Below are positions 34,031 to 41,880 of a stretch of DNA of 64,000 bases, in pieces. This DNA comes from Microbacterium sp. Leaf159. GTDB taxonomy: Bacteria; Actinomycetota; Actinomycetes; Actinomycetales; Microbacteriaceae. Location of the stretch: NCBI RefSeq assembly GCF_001423615.1, contig NZ_LMOU01000002.1:615914-679913 (forward strand), in the 5' to 3' direction. The translations under genes and the position numbers were made by a program. Every line of letters starts with the position of its first letter. Positions within the stretch are counted from its first letter, which is position 1. The notes below the pieces were generated by a model. The model was not told where the DNA came from and ran no database searches. It saw only the letters and a list, made by a program, of their open reading frames with translations.

Positions 34031-34972
34031 ATGGCCAAACGATCGAGTGGGATCACCCTGCAGCAGCTCACGTATTACATCGAGGTCGCCGCAGAAGGAT
34101 CGATCAGTGCGGCAGCGGATCTGCTCTACGTCGCGCAGCCCACGATGTCGGCGGCGATGAAAGACCTCGAGAGCCGCGTGGGGCGCGTCCTGCTCCTGCG
34201 TTCCGCCCGCGGAGTGACGCTCACCACCGACGGCGTGGAGTTCCTCGGGTATGCGAGGCAGGTCGTCGAGCAGGTCGCGCTCCTCGAGCAGCGCTACCTC
34301 GGGCGCCCGCCGTCACGACGCCTGCTCGGGGTGTCGACGCAGCACTACTCGTTCGCCGTCGATGCACTGGTGCGGATGGTGAAGGCGACCTCGGCCGCCG
34401 AATACGAGTTCTCGCTGCGAGAGACGCGCACGTGGGACATCATCGAAGATGTCCGCACCCTCCGCAGCGAACTGGGCATCCTGTACCGCAACGACTTCAA
34501 CCGCAACGTCATCGACAAGCTGCTCCGAGACTCCGGGCTCGCCTTCCGCCCGCTCTTCGTCGCCGAACCGCACATCTTCATCTCGCGCAAGAATCCTCTG
34601 GCATCTCGTGATCGCGTGACCCTCGACGATCTCGCCGAGGTGCCGCGGCTCACCTTCGACCAGGGCGCGAACAACTCCTTCTACTTCGCCGAGGAGATCC
34701 TCTCCACGCTCTCGAGCCCGCAGGAGATCCGGGTCTCCGACCGCGCGACCATCTTCAACCTGATGATCGGGCTCGACGGATACACCATCTCGACAGGCAT
34801 CATCAGCGACGATCTCGACCCCGAGATCGTCGCCATCCCGCTCGACGTCGACGAGCGCATCGAGATCGGCTGGATCGGCCACTCCGCGATCCCGCTGACC
34901 GAGCAGGCGCAGCGCTACCTCGCGGAGCTCCGGACAGTCGTCTCGGGCTTCGGTGTGACGCTGCTCGGCTGA
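34031..34972 (+). CDS. LysR family transcriptional regulator of mesXD
   Basis: A 313-residue LysR protein: HTH at residues 1-60 (SISAAADLLYVAQPTMSAAMKDLE), then a type 2 periplasmic-binding effector domain (about 90-300). The divergent position to mesX-mesD and the shared palindrome suggest it controls methionine synthesis in response to a sulfur or methyl metabolite; this is inference. The start is probably ATG 34031; GTG 34025 is also in frame. The palindrome sits right before the start, leaving almost no leader. Confidence 0.9.
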   Translation: MAKRSSGITLQQLTYYIEVAAEGSISAAADLLYVAQPTMSAAMKDLESRVGRVLLLRSARGVTLTTDGVEFLGYARQVVEQVALLEQRYLGRPPSRRLLGVSTQHYSFAVDALVRMVKATSAAEYEFSLRETRTWDIIEDVRTLRSELGILYRNDFNRNVIDKLLRDSGLAFRPLFVAEPHIFISRKNPLASRDRVTLDDLAEVPRLTFDQGANNSFYFAEEILSTLSSPQEIRVSDRATIFNLMIGLDGYTISTGIISDDLDPEIVAIPLDVDERIEIGWIGHSAIPLTEQAQRYLAELRTVVSGFGVTLLG

Positions 34973-35082
34973 GCTCGCGCGGCACGAGAGGACCCCTGCC
35001 GATGAGCAGCTGCCGCTAGCACTTCGTCGACCTCTCGCGCAAGAGCCATCCCCGTTATCCACTCGCATGCCACCATCAGCAC

Positions 35083-35463
35083 ATGAGCATTCACCACGAT
35101 CCTCCTCGCCTCGGCGGGGATGCGTCGTGGGGCGCCGAGGCCGATCTCATGACGCACATCGCCGGCGGCAGCCAGACGGCTTTCGCCCAGCTGTACGACC
35201 TCACGTGCACTCGCGTCTTCGGCCTCATCCTCAGCGTGATCGATGCCAAGGCGGCTGCGGAGGAGATCCTCCAGGACACCTACGTGCACGCCTGGTCGCA
35301 TGCGCGGGAGTTCACGGCGTTCCGAGGCAGCCCCTGTGAGTGGATCTCGGAGATCGCCCGACGTCGCGCGGACGAGCGCGTGCTCGCGGCGGACGCCACT
35401 GCGACGACGGGCGAGACGGTCGGGGACGGACTCGACGGTCCGCTCGGACGCCTGTCCGCGTGA
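35083..35463 (+). CDS. truncated sigma-70 (ECF-like) protein with region 2 only
   Basis: A 126-residue protein. Residues 25-95 match sigma region 2: HIAGGSQTAFAQLYDLTCTRVFGL and AEEILQDTYVHAWSHAREF. Sigma region 4, which reads the -35 element, is absent: the frame ends LDGPLGRLSA and no region 4 pattern follows in any frame in the 67 bases before rpmJ. It may be a decayed sigma factor, an anti-sigma-like decoy, or a region-2-only factor. It has a normal start and codon usage. Confidence 0.7.
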   Translation: MSIHHDPPRLGGDASWGAEADLMTHIAGGSQTAFAQLYDLTCTRVFGLILSVIDAKAAAEEILQDTYVHAWSHAREFTAFRGSPCEWISEIARRRADERVLAADATATTGETVGDGLDGPLGRLSA

Positions 35464-35530
35464 CCGGGTCGGCCGCTCGGACCGCGTAGGCCACGGCGCC
35501 CCTCCACCCGAGCCCCGTTCTTGACCCGGG

Positions 35531-35653
35531 TCAGCCCTGCCGGCCCTTGAACCGCGGGTTGAGCTTGTTGATCACGAACACCCTGCCCCGTCGGCGCACG
35601 ACCTGGGCGCCGGGCTGATTCTTCAGGGACTTGAGCGACGCGCGAACCTTCAT
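35531..35653 (-). CDS. rpmJ: 50S ribosomal protein L36, zinc-free (C-) paralogue
   Basis: A 40-residue protein starting [20 protein letters not shown] and ending [15 protein letters not shown]. The normal L36 zinc cysteines and histidine are missing, identifying the alternative form made when zinc is scarce so that zinc-bearing L36 can be replaced. AAGGAG lies six bases before the ATG. A Zur-box-like site at 35668-35682 and a promoter (-35 TTGACC 35712-35717, -10 TACAGT 35688-35693, 18-base spacer) precede it. Too short for ordinary ORF finding, but the match is clear. Confidence 0.93.
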   Translation of the reverse strand: MKVRASLKSLKNQPGAQVVRRRGRVFVINKLNPRFKGRQG

Positions 35654-35667
35654 GACGATCTCCTTAT

Positions 35668-35682
35668 TGATAATGCTTCTCA
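35668..35682. promoter_or_regulatory. Zur-box-like site between rpmJ and the CobW-like gene
   Basis: TGATAATGCTTCTCA matches the palindrome TGATAATnATTATCA at 12 of 14 positions. It lies just downstream of the rpmJ -10 and overlaps a possible plus-strand promoter (TTGATA 35667-35672, 17-base spacer, TGTAGG), so one repressor site could control both directions. Confidence 0.7.
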
Positions 35683-35737
35683 TTAACACTGTAGGGTGAG
35701 GAGCAGCATCCGGTCAAAGAGGAAGAGCAGGTCGTTC

Positions 35738-36763
35738 GTGGACACCAGGAATCCCGTCATCGTCGTCGGAGTGTGCGCACCGGAGCGTCGGTCATACGCG
35801 GAGCGACTGGCGCAGGCCACCGACGGACGCCTGCTGCCTCTGGTCGACGGGCGGCCGGCGCGAGGGCGGCATCCCGTCGAGTTCTCACTCGAACATCCGT
35901 CGATCGCACGGAGACCCGTGGAGATCGTCGCCGACCTCGCGAGCGAGCTCGACCTCCCCCACCTCGCCCTGGCCCAGGGCCCCGACGCGTCGGTCATCTG
36001 CGTGGTCGACACCGTGCACCTCGGGCATGACCTCCGCGACGGCGCGCCCCTCATCGTCGGCGCACCCGAGGGTGACGACCGCCGGGACTTCGGCTCGCGC
36101 GCCCGCCGGGCGGTCTCCTACATCGAGGGCGCGACTCTCATCGCCTTCGTGAACTGGGAGTCGACACCCACCGCCGAACTCTCGCTGCTCATGGCACTCG
36201 CCTCCCACCTCAACCCGACGGCCCGCGTGCGGCTGTCGCGGGGCCCCGCCGAGGACCTCCATGCCCTGCGTGCCTCGCCGCGCTTCGCGCCGCCACTGCT
36301 CGAACGGGCCGGATGGGTCCACTCCCTGAACGACGAGCACGACCCGCACATGACGGACTCCAGGGTCACGACGGTGCGCTACGAGCAGCCCCGCCCGTTC
36401 CACCCGGCACGGCTGCACACCGCGCTCGACGTCATCGAGTCGGGTCATCACGGGGTCGTGCTGCGTTCCGCCGGATTCCGTCGGCTGGCCAGCCGCACCG
36501 GCATCCTCGCGCGCTGGGATCAGGTCGGCTCCGCCCTCTGGATCGATCCCGTCTCCACCGACGTCGAGACCGCATCCACGGTGCAGGATCTCGCCGTCAC
36601 CGGACTGGATCTCGACCACGCGGGGCTTCGGACCGCACTCGACGACGCGACCGTCACCGATGACGAGCTGACGGCAGGACCCACCGCGTGGTGGAGGTTC
36701 TCGGACCCGTTCCCCGCGTGGCCCTCGATCGTGGACCAGGCAGGGCGGAGTGGCGACCAGTGA
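35738..36763 (+). CDS. CobW-like (COG0523) protein lacking the GTPase P-loop
   Basis: A 341-residue protein. The C-terminal half (about residues 215-320: RYEQPRPFHPARLHTALDVI and GVVLRSAGFRRLASRTG) is a CobW C-terminal domain. The N-terminal G domain is degenerate: VIVVGVCAPERRSYAERLA replaces the GxxGxGKT loop, and the family C-x-C-C metal motif is absent. COG0523 proteins are GTP-dependent metal chaperones; this copy should not bind GTP in the usual way. GTG 35738 is chosen because the likely promoter starts after the GTG at 35696. Zur-box context suggests a zinc-limitation role. Confidence 0.8.
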   Translation: MDTRNPVIVVGVCAPERRSYAERLAQATDGRLLPLVDGRPARGRHPVEFSLEHPSIARRPVEIVADLASELDLPHLALAQGPDASVICVVDTVHLGHDLRDGAPLIVGAPEGDDRRDFGSRARRAVSYIEGATLIAFVNWESTPTAELSLLMALASHLNPTARVRLSRGPAEDLHALRASPRFAPPLLERAGWVHSLNDEHDPHMTDSRVTTVRYEQPRPFHPARLHTALDVIESGHHGVVLRSAGFRRLASRTGILARWDQVGSALWIDPVSTDVETASTVQDLAVTGLDLDHAGLRTALDDATVTDDELTAGPTAWWRFSDPFPAWPSIVDQAGRSGDQ

Positions 36764-36781
36764 CCCGCGCGCGCTGAAGGG

Positions 36782-37435
36782 TCACGCCCCGACGCGCACG
36801 CGCCCGTCGAGAAGCGGGATCGTGCAGTCCGCATCGCCGATGACGGCGGGGTCGTGCGAGACGCAGACGACCGCGACCCCGCGTGCCGACTCCTCGCGCA
36901 GCACCGCGCGGATCCGACGGGCACTCGATGCGTCGAGGCCGGTCGTCGGCTCGTCGAGCAGCAGAAGGTCGGCATCGCGAGCCAACCCCTGCGCCAGCAG
37001 TGCCCGCTGCTGCTGGCCGCCGGAGAGCGAGGAGAACGGCTCACGTGCCAGCGCACGGATCTCGAGGCGCTCCATCGATCTCTCGATGAGCTCGCGCGCT
37101 GTGGCATCCATGCGTCGCCACAGCCCGAGCCGACCCCACGCGCCGACGCTGACGACGTCTCTCACCGACACGGGAAGGCCGACCGGGATGGCGGCTCGTT
37201 GAGGCACGAACGCCACAGCACCGCGCACGGTGCGGATGCCGGAGGTCATCGCGCGCGTGCCCCCGAGCACTTCGAGAAGAGTCGACTTGCCGGCGCCGTT
37301 CGGCCCGGTGATGACGGTGACCGCGCCGGAGGCGATCGAGACGTCGACGCCCACGAGCGCCGCGCGGTCTGCGAACGAGACGGTGACTCCCGCGAGGTCA
37401 GCGGTCGCACGCGGGGTGAGGGGAAGGTCGAGCAC
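36782..37435 (-). CDS. aztA: zinc ABC transporter ATP-binding protein AztA
   Basis: A 217-residue ABC ATPase: Walker A GPNGAGKST (about residues 44-52), Q-loop FVPQRA, signature LSGGQQQR (about 136), Walker B LLLLDEPTTG and the H-loop VSHD. It powers zinc uptake with AztB and AztC. The start is GTG 37435; -35 TTGATA and -10 TAAGAT (37464-37469 and 37442-37447, 16-base spacer) place transcription start on this GTG, so it is probably leaderless. It diverges from aztB with one Zur box between. It converges on the CobW-like gene. Confidence 0.9.
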   Translation of the reverse strand: MLDLPLTPRATADLAGVTVSFADRAALVGVDVSIASGAVTVITGPNGAGKSTLLEVLGGTRAMTSGIRTVRGAVAFVPQRAAIPVGLPVSVRDVVSVGAWGRLGLWRRMDATARELIERSMERLEIRALAREPFSSLSGGQQQRALLAQGLARDADLLLLDEPTTGLDASSARRIRAVLREESARGVAVVCVSHDPAVIGDADCTIPLLDGRVRVGA

Positions 37436-37451
37436 CCCTACATCTTATGAG

Positions 37452-37470
37452 TTTGATAATCATTATCAAA
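37452..37470. promoter_or_regulatory. Zur box, 19-bp perfect palindrome between aztA and aztB
   Basis: TTTGATAAT-C-ATTATCAAA is perfect over 9-bp arms and matches known actinobacterial Zur operators. TTGATA on each strand doubles as the -35 element of the divergent promoters, so a bound repressor would block both genes. Confidence 0.88.
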
Positions 37471-37490
37471 AAGCCCTAGGCTCCCTGAAC

Positions 37491-38342
37491 GTGACCTCCC
37501 ACCCCTCCGGCGTGCTCGCCCCCTTCGCCCTCGACTTCCTGCAGCGCGGGATGCTCGGCGGCGCACTCGTGGCGATCCTCTGCGCCGTCGTCGGCACCTG
37601 GGTGGTCATCCGCGGCATGGCGTTCCTCGGCGAGGCACTCGCACACGGGATGCTCCCCGGGGTCGCCCTCGCCACCGTCCTGTCGCTGCCGGTGCTGGTC
37701 GGCGGCGCTCTCAGCGCCATCGCCATGAGCCTCGGCATCGGCGCGCTGCAGCGCCGAGCACGGCTGTCGTACGACACGAGCATCGGCCTGCTGTTCGTCT
37801 CGATGCTCGCGCTCGGGGTCATCATCATCTCCCACTCCGGCAGCTTCGCCACCGACGCGACGGCGATCCTCTTCGGCGACATCCTCGCGATCAGCGGGAC
37901 CGACATCGCATTGCTCGCCGCGGCAGCGACCGTCGGACTGATCACCGCCGCCATGCTCCATCGCTCGTTCGTCGCCCTGTCGCTCGATGCGCGGATCGCC
38001 TCGGTGCTGGAACTTCGCCCGCAGATCGCGCAGGCCGCGCTCGTCGGACTCGTGACTCTCGCGGTCGTCGCGTCGTATCAGGCCGTCGGATCGATGCTCG
38101 TCGTCGGCCTGCTGCTCGCACCGGCCGTCGCCGCAGGGCACTGGACCACCCGCATCCCGACCCGCATGGCGCTCGCCGCGCTCTTCGGCGTCGCCGCGGT
38201 CTTCCTCGGCCTGCTCGCCTCGTGGTACGCGGCGACGGCCGCGGGGGCATCGGTCGCGGCATCCGCCATCCTGCTCGCCTGCCTCTCGTGGGCCGTGCGA
38301 GCAGCCGCCGATTCTCTCGGATCGCGGGCGCGACGCGCCTGA
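37491..38342 (+). CDS. aztB: zinc ABC transporter permease AztB
   Basis: A 283-residue permease of the ABC-3 (ZnuB/TroC) family with about eight hydrophobic segments; RGMAFLGEALAHGMLPG (about residues 40-56) is the family signature. It carries zinc across the membrane. The start is GTG 37491; -35 TTGATA (37453-37458) and -10 TAGGCT (37477-37482) place transcription start at or just before it, so it is probably leaderless like aztA. It leads the aztB-propeller-aztC-aztD operon under Zur-type control. Confidence 0.88.
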   Translation: MTSHPSGVLAPFALDFLQRGMLGGALVAILCAVVGTWVVIRGMAFLGEALAHGMLPGVALATVLSLPVLVGGALSAIAMSLGIGALQRRARLSYDTSIGLLFVSMLALGVIIISHSGSFATDATAILFGDILAISGTDIALLAAAATVGLITAAMLHRSFVALSLDARIASVLELRPQIAQAALVGLVTLAVVASYQAVGSMLVVGLLLAPAVAAGHWTTRIPTRMALAALFGVAAVFLGLLASWYAATAAGASVAASAILLACLSWAVRAAADSLGSRARRA

Positions 38343-38372
38343 ACCCGCCGACGCGACGACGCGACCCCGCAT

Positions 38373-38400
38373 GACCCACGACACACGACCCACGACTCAC
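38373..38400. repeat. 14-bp tandem repeat before the propeller lipoprotein gene
   Basis: GACCCACGACACAC (38373-38386) is followed by GACCCACGACTCAC (38387-38400), one mismatch. Similar CGACG/ACGAC runs extend back to 38349. The region lies in the short gap between aztB and the next gene. Confidence 0.75.
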
Positions 38401-38416
38401 GACACGAAAGGACCCC

Positions 38417-39640
38417 GTGCGCTCTCGCATCACCCTCTTCGCCCTCACCGGTGCCCTCACCGTTTCCCTGGTCGCCTGCAGCTCGGGCCCCGTCGACCGG
38501 GCGTCCAGTGAATCCTCGGATGACGGACACGGCGCCGTCGCCGGCGCGGAGGAGGTGGCCGAGCCGCAGCTCGGGCTGACGTCGATCGATGCCGACGGCG
38601 CCGTGAGCCACCTGGACCTGCTCGACGAGAGCGTGACGGACATCGGCGAGATCTCCGCACCGAGCGCTCTGACGACCGACGGCCGCTACCTGTTCGCGCA
38701 GACCGACGACGGCATCGAGATCGTCGACAGCGGGGTGTGGACCTGGGACCACATCGATCACTTCCACTACTACCGAGCGGCTCCGGCCGTGCTCGGCTCG
38801 GTGCCCGGCGAGGGCATGGCGGCGGTCGCGACCACCAACCTCTCGACGACCGGGGGCACCGGCATCTCGTTCGCGGGTTCCGGAGAGGCCGTGCTGCTCG
38901 ACACGCAGGCACTGTCGAAGGGCGAGATAAGCGAGCTGTTCCGCATCGAGCGCGAGCCGCACGCAGGCCTCGTCGTGCCGGTCGGCTCGTTCGCGCTCGT
39001 CACCGAGGCCTCCGATGGCGTGGGAACGAGTGTGCGCGGGTACACGGCCGACGGCGAGGAGACGGGCCTCGACGTGCCGTGCGTCGCTCCGTCCGGCACC
39101 ATCACCACGCGCGTGGGGGCGGTCATCGGATGCCAGGACGGCGCCCTGCTCGCGCACGTCGACGGCGACGAACTGCAGGTCGAGCGCATCCCCTACCCGG
39201 CCGGCACGACCGCTCCGCCGGCCGAATCGTTCGACAACCGCGAGGGGCGCCCGACCGTCGCGGGTCTCGCCGGCTCCGAGGGGATCTGGATGCTCGACAC
39301 CCGCGCGAGGTCGTGGACCCTGCTCCCCTACCCCGCACCGCTCGCACAGGTGACGGCGGTCGACGACGAAGACGGCCACCTGCTCGCACTCGCTCAGGAC
39401 GGTCGAGTGCTCGTGCTGAACGGCGACGACGGATCGGTGCTCGCCGAGACGGCACCGCTCGCGGCGCAGTCTCTGTCTTCGGGCGCGGAGCCGACGCTCA
39501 TCGCCGATCAGCACCGCGCCTATCTGAGTGCGCCGATCGAGCACCGCCTCTACGAGATCGACTACGCGGATGCCGCGCGCATCGCGCGCACGTTCGAGAC
39601 CGCCACCGAACCGGCGTTCGTCGCCGAGACAGGACGCTGA
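38417..39640 (+). CDS. beta-propeller lipoprotein, AztD-like paralogue in the zinc operon
   Basis: A 407-residue secreted protein with a lipobox (LVACSS, about residues 17-22) and repeated strand-rich blades. It shares landmarks with AztD downstream: a His motif (EPHAGLVVPVGSFALV against EAHHGVSVVLEDGTFL) and a Cys pattern (CVAPSG, then IGCQDGALL against CPGVHG, then FGCENGALIF). An extra His cluster, DHIDHFHYYR (about 113-122), has no equal in AztD. It probably binds zinc outside the membrane and hands it to AztC; this is inference. The start is GTG 38417 with GAAAGGA upstream. Confidence 0.8.
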   Translation: MRSRITLFALTGALTVSLVACSSGPVDRASSESSDDGHGAVAGAEEVAEPQLGLTSIDADGAVSHLDLLDESVTDIGEISAPSALTTDGRYLFAQTDDGIEIVDSGVWTWDHIDHFHYYRAAPAVLGSVPGEGMAAVATTNLSTTGGTGISFAGSGEAVLLDTQALSKGEISELFRIEREPHAGLVVPVGSFALVTEASDGVGTSVRGYTADGEETGLDVPCVAPSGTITTRVGAVIGCQDGALLAHVDGDELQVERIPYPAGTTAPPAESFDNREGRPTVAGLAGSEGIWMLDTRARSWTLLPYPAPLAQVTAVDDEDGHLLALAQDGRVLVLNGDDGSVLAETAPLAAQSLSSGAEPTLIADQHRAYLSAPIEHRLYEIDYADAARIARTFETATEPAFVAETGR

Positions 39641-39641
39641 C

Positions 39642-40553
39642 ATGCGCTCCCCACGGATCTTCGCGACCCTCACCGCCACCGCCCTCGCCGTGATCGGCCT
39701 CACCGCCTGCGCGACGGCGGACGACACCCGCCCGACCATCGTCGTCTCGACCAACATCCTCGGCGACGTCGTCGAAGAACTGGTCGGAGAGCAGGCGCAG
39801 GTCGTCACGCTCATGAAGCCCAACGCCGACCCGCACTCGTTCGAGATCTCGGCGCAGGAGGCCGCGACTCTGCGCGGCGCCGACCTGCTGGTGTCGAACG
39901 GCCTCGGCCTGGAGCAGGGGCTGCAGCAGCACCTCGACGCCGCCGACACCGTGCCTGCGTTCGTGGCCGGAGACGTGATCGAGGTCCTCGACTACAGCGA
40001 AGGCGATGCCACGGGCATGCCGGACTCGCACTTCTGGACCGACCCCGAGCGCATGATCGACGTGGTCGACGCCATCGAGCCCGTGCTCGCAGAGATCGAC
40101 GGCATCGACGCGGAAGTGCTCGACGCGGCCGTCGAGGACTATCGGGGGCAGCTCCAGGCGCTGGACGCCGAGATGGCCGAAGCGTTCACGACGATTCCCG
40201 ACGAGCGCCGAGCCCTGGTCACCAACCACCACGTCTTCGGCTATCTCGCGGAGCGCTTCGACTTCGACATCGTCGGAGCGGTGATCCCCGGCGGCACGAC
40301 GCTCGCCGCGCCCTCGGCATCCGATCTGGCAGACCTCGTCGACGCGATCGAAGAGACCGGCGTGCCCGCGATCTTCGCCGAGTCCTCGTCTCCCGACCGC
40401 CTGGTCCAGGCGCTCGCGAGCGAGGCGAACGTGCAGGTCGAGGTCATCGAGCTGTACACGGAATCGCTCACCGGCCCCGACGAGGGCGCCCCCGACTACC
40501 TGACCATGATGCGCATCAACACCGAGCGCATCACCACCGGTCTCACCTCCTGA
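39642..40553 (+). CDS. aztC: zinc ABC transporter substrate-binding lipoprotein AztC
   Basis: A 303-residue cluster A-I binding protein with a lipobox (LTAC, about residues 20-23). Candidate zinc ligands are His in NADPHSFEIS (about 66), PDSHFWTD (about 128) and TNHHVFGYL (about 191), plus a late acidic residue in FAESSSPD. The His-rich loop of ZnuA proteins is short here, as in AztC. It delivers zinc to AztB. It starts one base after the stop of the propeller gene. Confidence 0.9.
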   Translation: MRSPRIFATLTATALAVIGLTACATADDTRPTIVVSTNILGDVVEELVGEQAQVVTLMKPNADPHSFEISAQEAATLRGADLLVSNGLGLEQGLQQHLDAADTVPAFVAGDVIEVLDYSEGDATGMPDSHFWTDPERMIDVVDAIEPVLAEIDGIDAEVLDAAVEDYRGQLQALDAEMAEAFTTIPDERRALVTNHHVFGYLAERFDFDIVGAVIPGGTTLAAPSASDLADLVDAIEETGVPAIFAESSSPDRLVQALASEANVQVEVIELYTESLTGPDEGAPDYLTMMRINTERITTGLTS

Positions 40554-40582
40554 GACCCCACCACAGAGAAAGAGGAATGCAC

Positions 40583-41791
40583 ATGCGAACCTCCCCCCTT
40601 CGTCGCGCGCTGATCAGCGCCGCGGCACTCGGCGCCGTCGTGTCCCTGGCGTCATGCGCCGGCGGCTCGACCGCGCCGGCATCGACCTCCGACGGCAGCT
40701 CCTCCGACACGCAGGCGGGCGCTCGCGTCGCGGTCGCCTATGAGGGCGGCATCCTCGTGCTCGACGGCGAGACGCTCGAGACGGTCGCCGACTTCGAGTC
40801 CGAGCCGTTCACGCGCCTCAACGCCGCCGGCGACGGACGACACGTCATGGTCACGATGAGCGAGGGCTTCCAGGTTCTCGACACAGCGGCCGGAACGACC
40901 GACGAGCCCGAGCTCACCGATACGGTCTTCGAGGCCGACACCCCCGGTCACGTCGTGCGTCACGCCGACAAGACCGTGCTCTACGCCGACGGCACGAGCG
41001 ACACGACGATCTTCGAGACCGCAGACCTCGCGAGCGCCGACGGCCTGCCCGAGGTCGAGACCATTCCGGGCGTCGAGGCGCACCACGGCGTCTCGGTCGT
41101 GCTCGAGGACGGCACGTTCCTGACCACCGTCGGCAACGCCGACGGACGCAACGGCATCGTGGCGAAGGATGCCGAGGGCGCCGAGATCGCCTCGTCCGAC
41201 CAGTGCCCCGGCGTGCACGGCGAAGGCACCGCCAAGGATGAGGCCGTCGTCTTCGGGTGCGAGAACGGCGCACTGATCTTCCAGGACGGCGAGATCACCA
41301 AGGTCGACGCCCCCGACCAGCCGTACGGACGCATGGGCAACGCCTACGTCAGCGAGACCAGCCCGATCATCGTCGGCGACTACAAGAACGACGTCGACGC
41401 CGAGGGCTACCTGCTCAGCGCCGTGACCCTGATCGACACCGAGGCCAAGACGCTCGAGGTCGTCAACCTGCCTGCAGGCGTCGAATACACCTTCCGTGAC
41501 ATCGTCCGCGGACCGGAGGACCTCGCCTACATCCTCAGCAGCGACGGCGCGATCCACGTGCTCGACCCGGAGACCGGTGAGATCACCGACAGCTTCCCCG
41601 TCGTCGAGGCGTGGGAGGGACCGGCCGAGTGGCAAGACGCCCACCCCGCGATCGTCGTCGCCGGGAACGTCGCCTACGTCACCGAGCCCGCCTCGAACAG
41701 CGTGCACGCCGTCGACCTGACCACGGGTGAGGTGCTCGCCAGCACCGAGCTCGACGTGACGCCGAACGAGATCGCCCCCGCCGCAGGCTGA
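40583..41791 (+). CDS. aztD: zinc metallochaperone AztD
   Basis: A 402-residue lipoprotein (lipobox LASC, about residues 22-25) folding as a beta-propeller with seven or so blades. EAHHGVSVV and CPGVHGEG carry candidate zinc ligands; the two Cys (DQCPG and FGCENG) may form a disulfide. In Paracoccus, AztD stores zinc outside the cytoplasm and passes it to AztC. GAGGA is six bases before the ATG at 40583; 40577 is an in-frame alternative. It ends the operon and is followed by a hairpin. Confidence 0.88.
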   Translation: MRTSPLRRALISAAALGAVVSLASCAGGSTAPASTSDGSSSDTQAGARVAVAYEGGILVLDGETLETVADFESEPFTRLNAAGDGRHVMVTMSEGFQVLDTAAGTTDEPELTDTVFEADTPGHVVRHADKTVLYADGTSDTTIFETADLASADGLPEVETIPGVEAHHGVSVVLEDGTFLTTVGNADGRNGIVAKDAEGAEIASSDQCPGVHGEGTAKDEAVVFGCENGALIFQDGEITKVDAPDQPYGRMGNAYVSETSPIIVGDYKNDVDAEGYLLSAVTLIDTEAKTLEVVNLPAGVEYTFRDIVRGPEDLAYILSSDGAIHVLDPETGEITDSFPVVEAWEGPAEWQDAHPAIVVAGNVAYVTEPASNSVHAVDLTTGEVLASTELDVTPNEIAPAAG

Positions 41792-41805
41792 GGAGACGCG
41801 CAGTA

Positions 41806-41837
41806 AGAGGGGCCGGGGCGATCGCTCCGGTTCCTCT
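41806..41837 (+). terminator. hairpin after the azt operon
   Basis: AGAGG (41806-41810) pairs with CCTCT (41833-41837), CCGG (41813-41816) with CCGG (41827-41830), closing on GCGATCGC. G-T pairs bridge the gaps. There is no U tract. Confidence 0.5.
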
Positions 41838-41880
41838 GCGCTCTTCCGCTGCGAAGATCGTGTGACGAGTCGCTACCGGC

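Noticed and set aside
32701..34611. Plus-strand open frame of 636 codons across mesX and the LysR gene
   Set aside because: It covers two opposite, well-supported genes and gives low-complexity translation; a GC-driven shadow.
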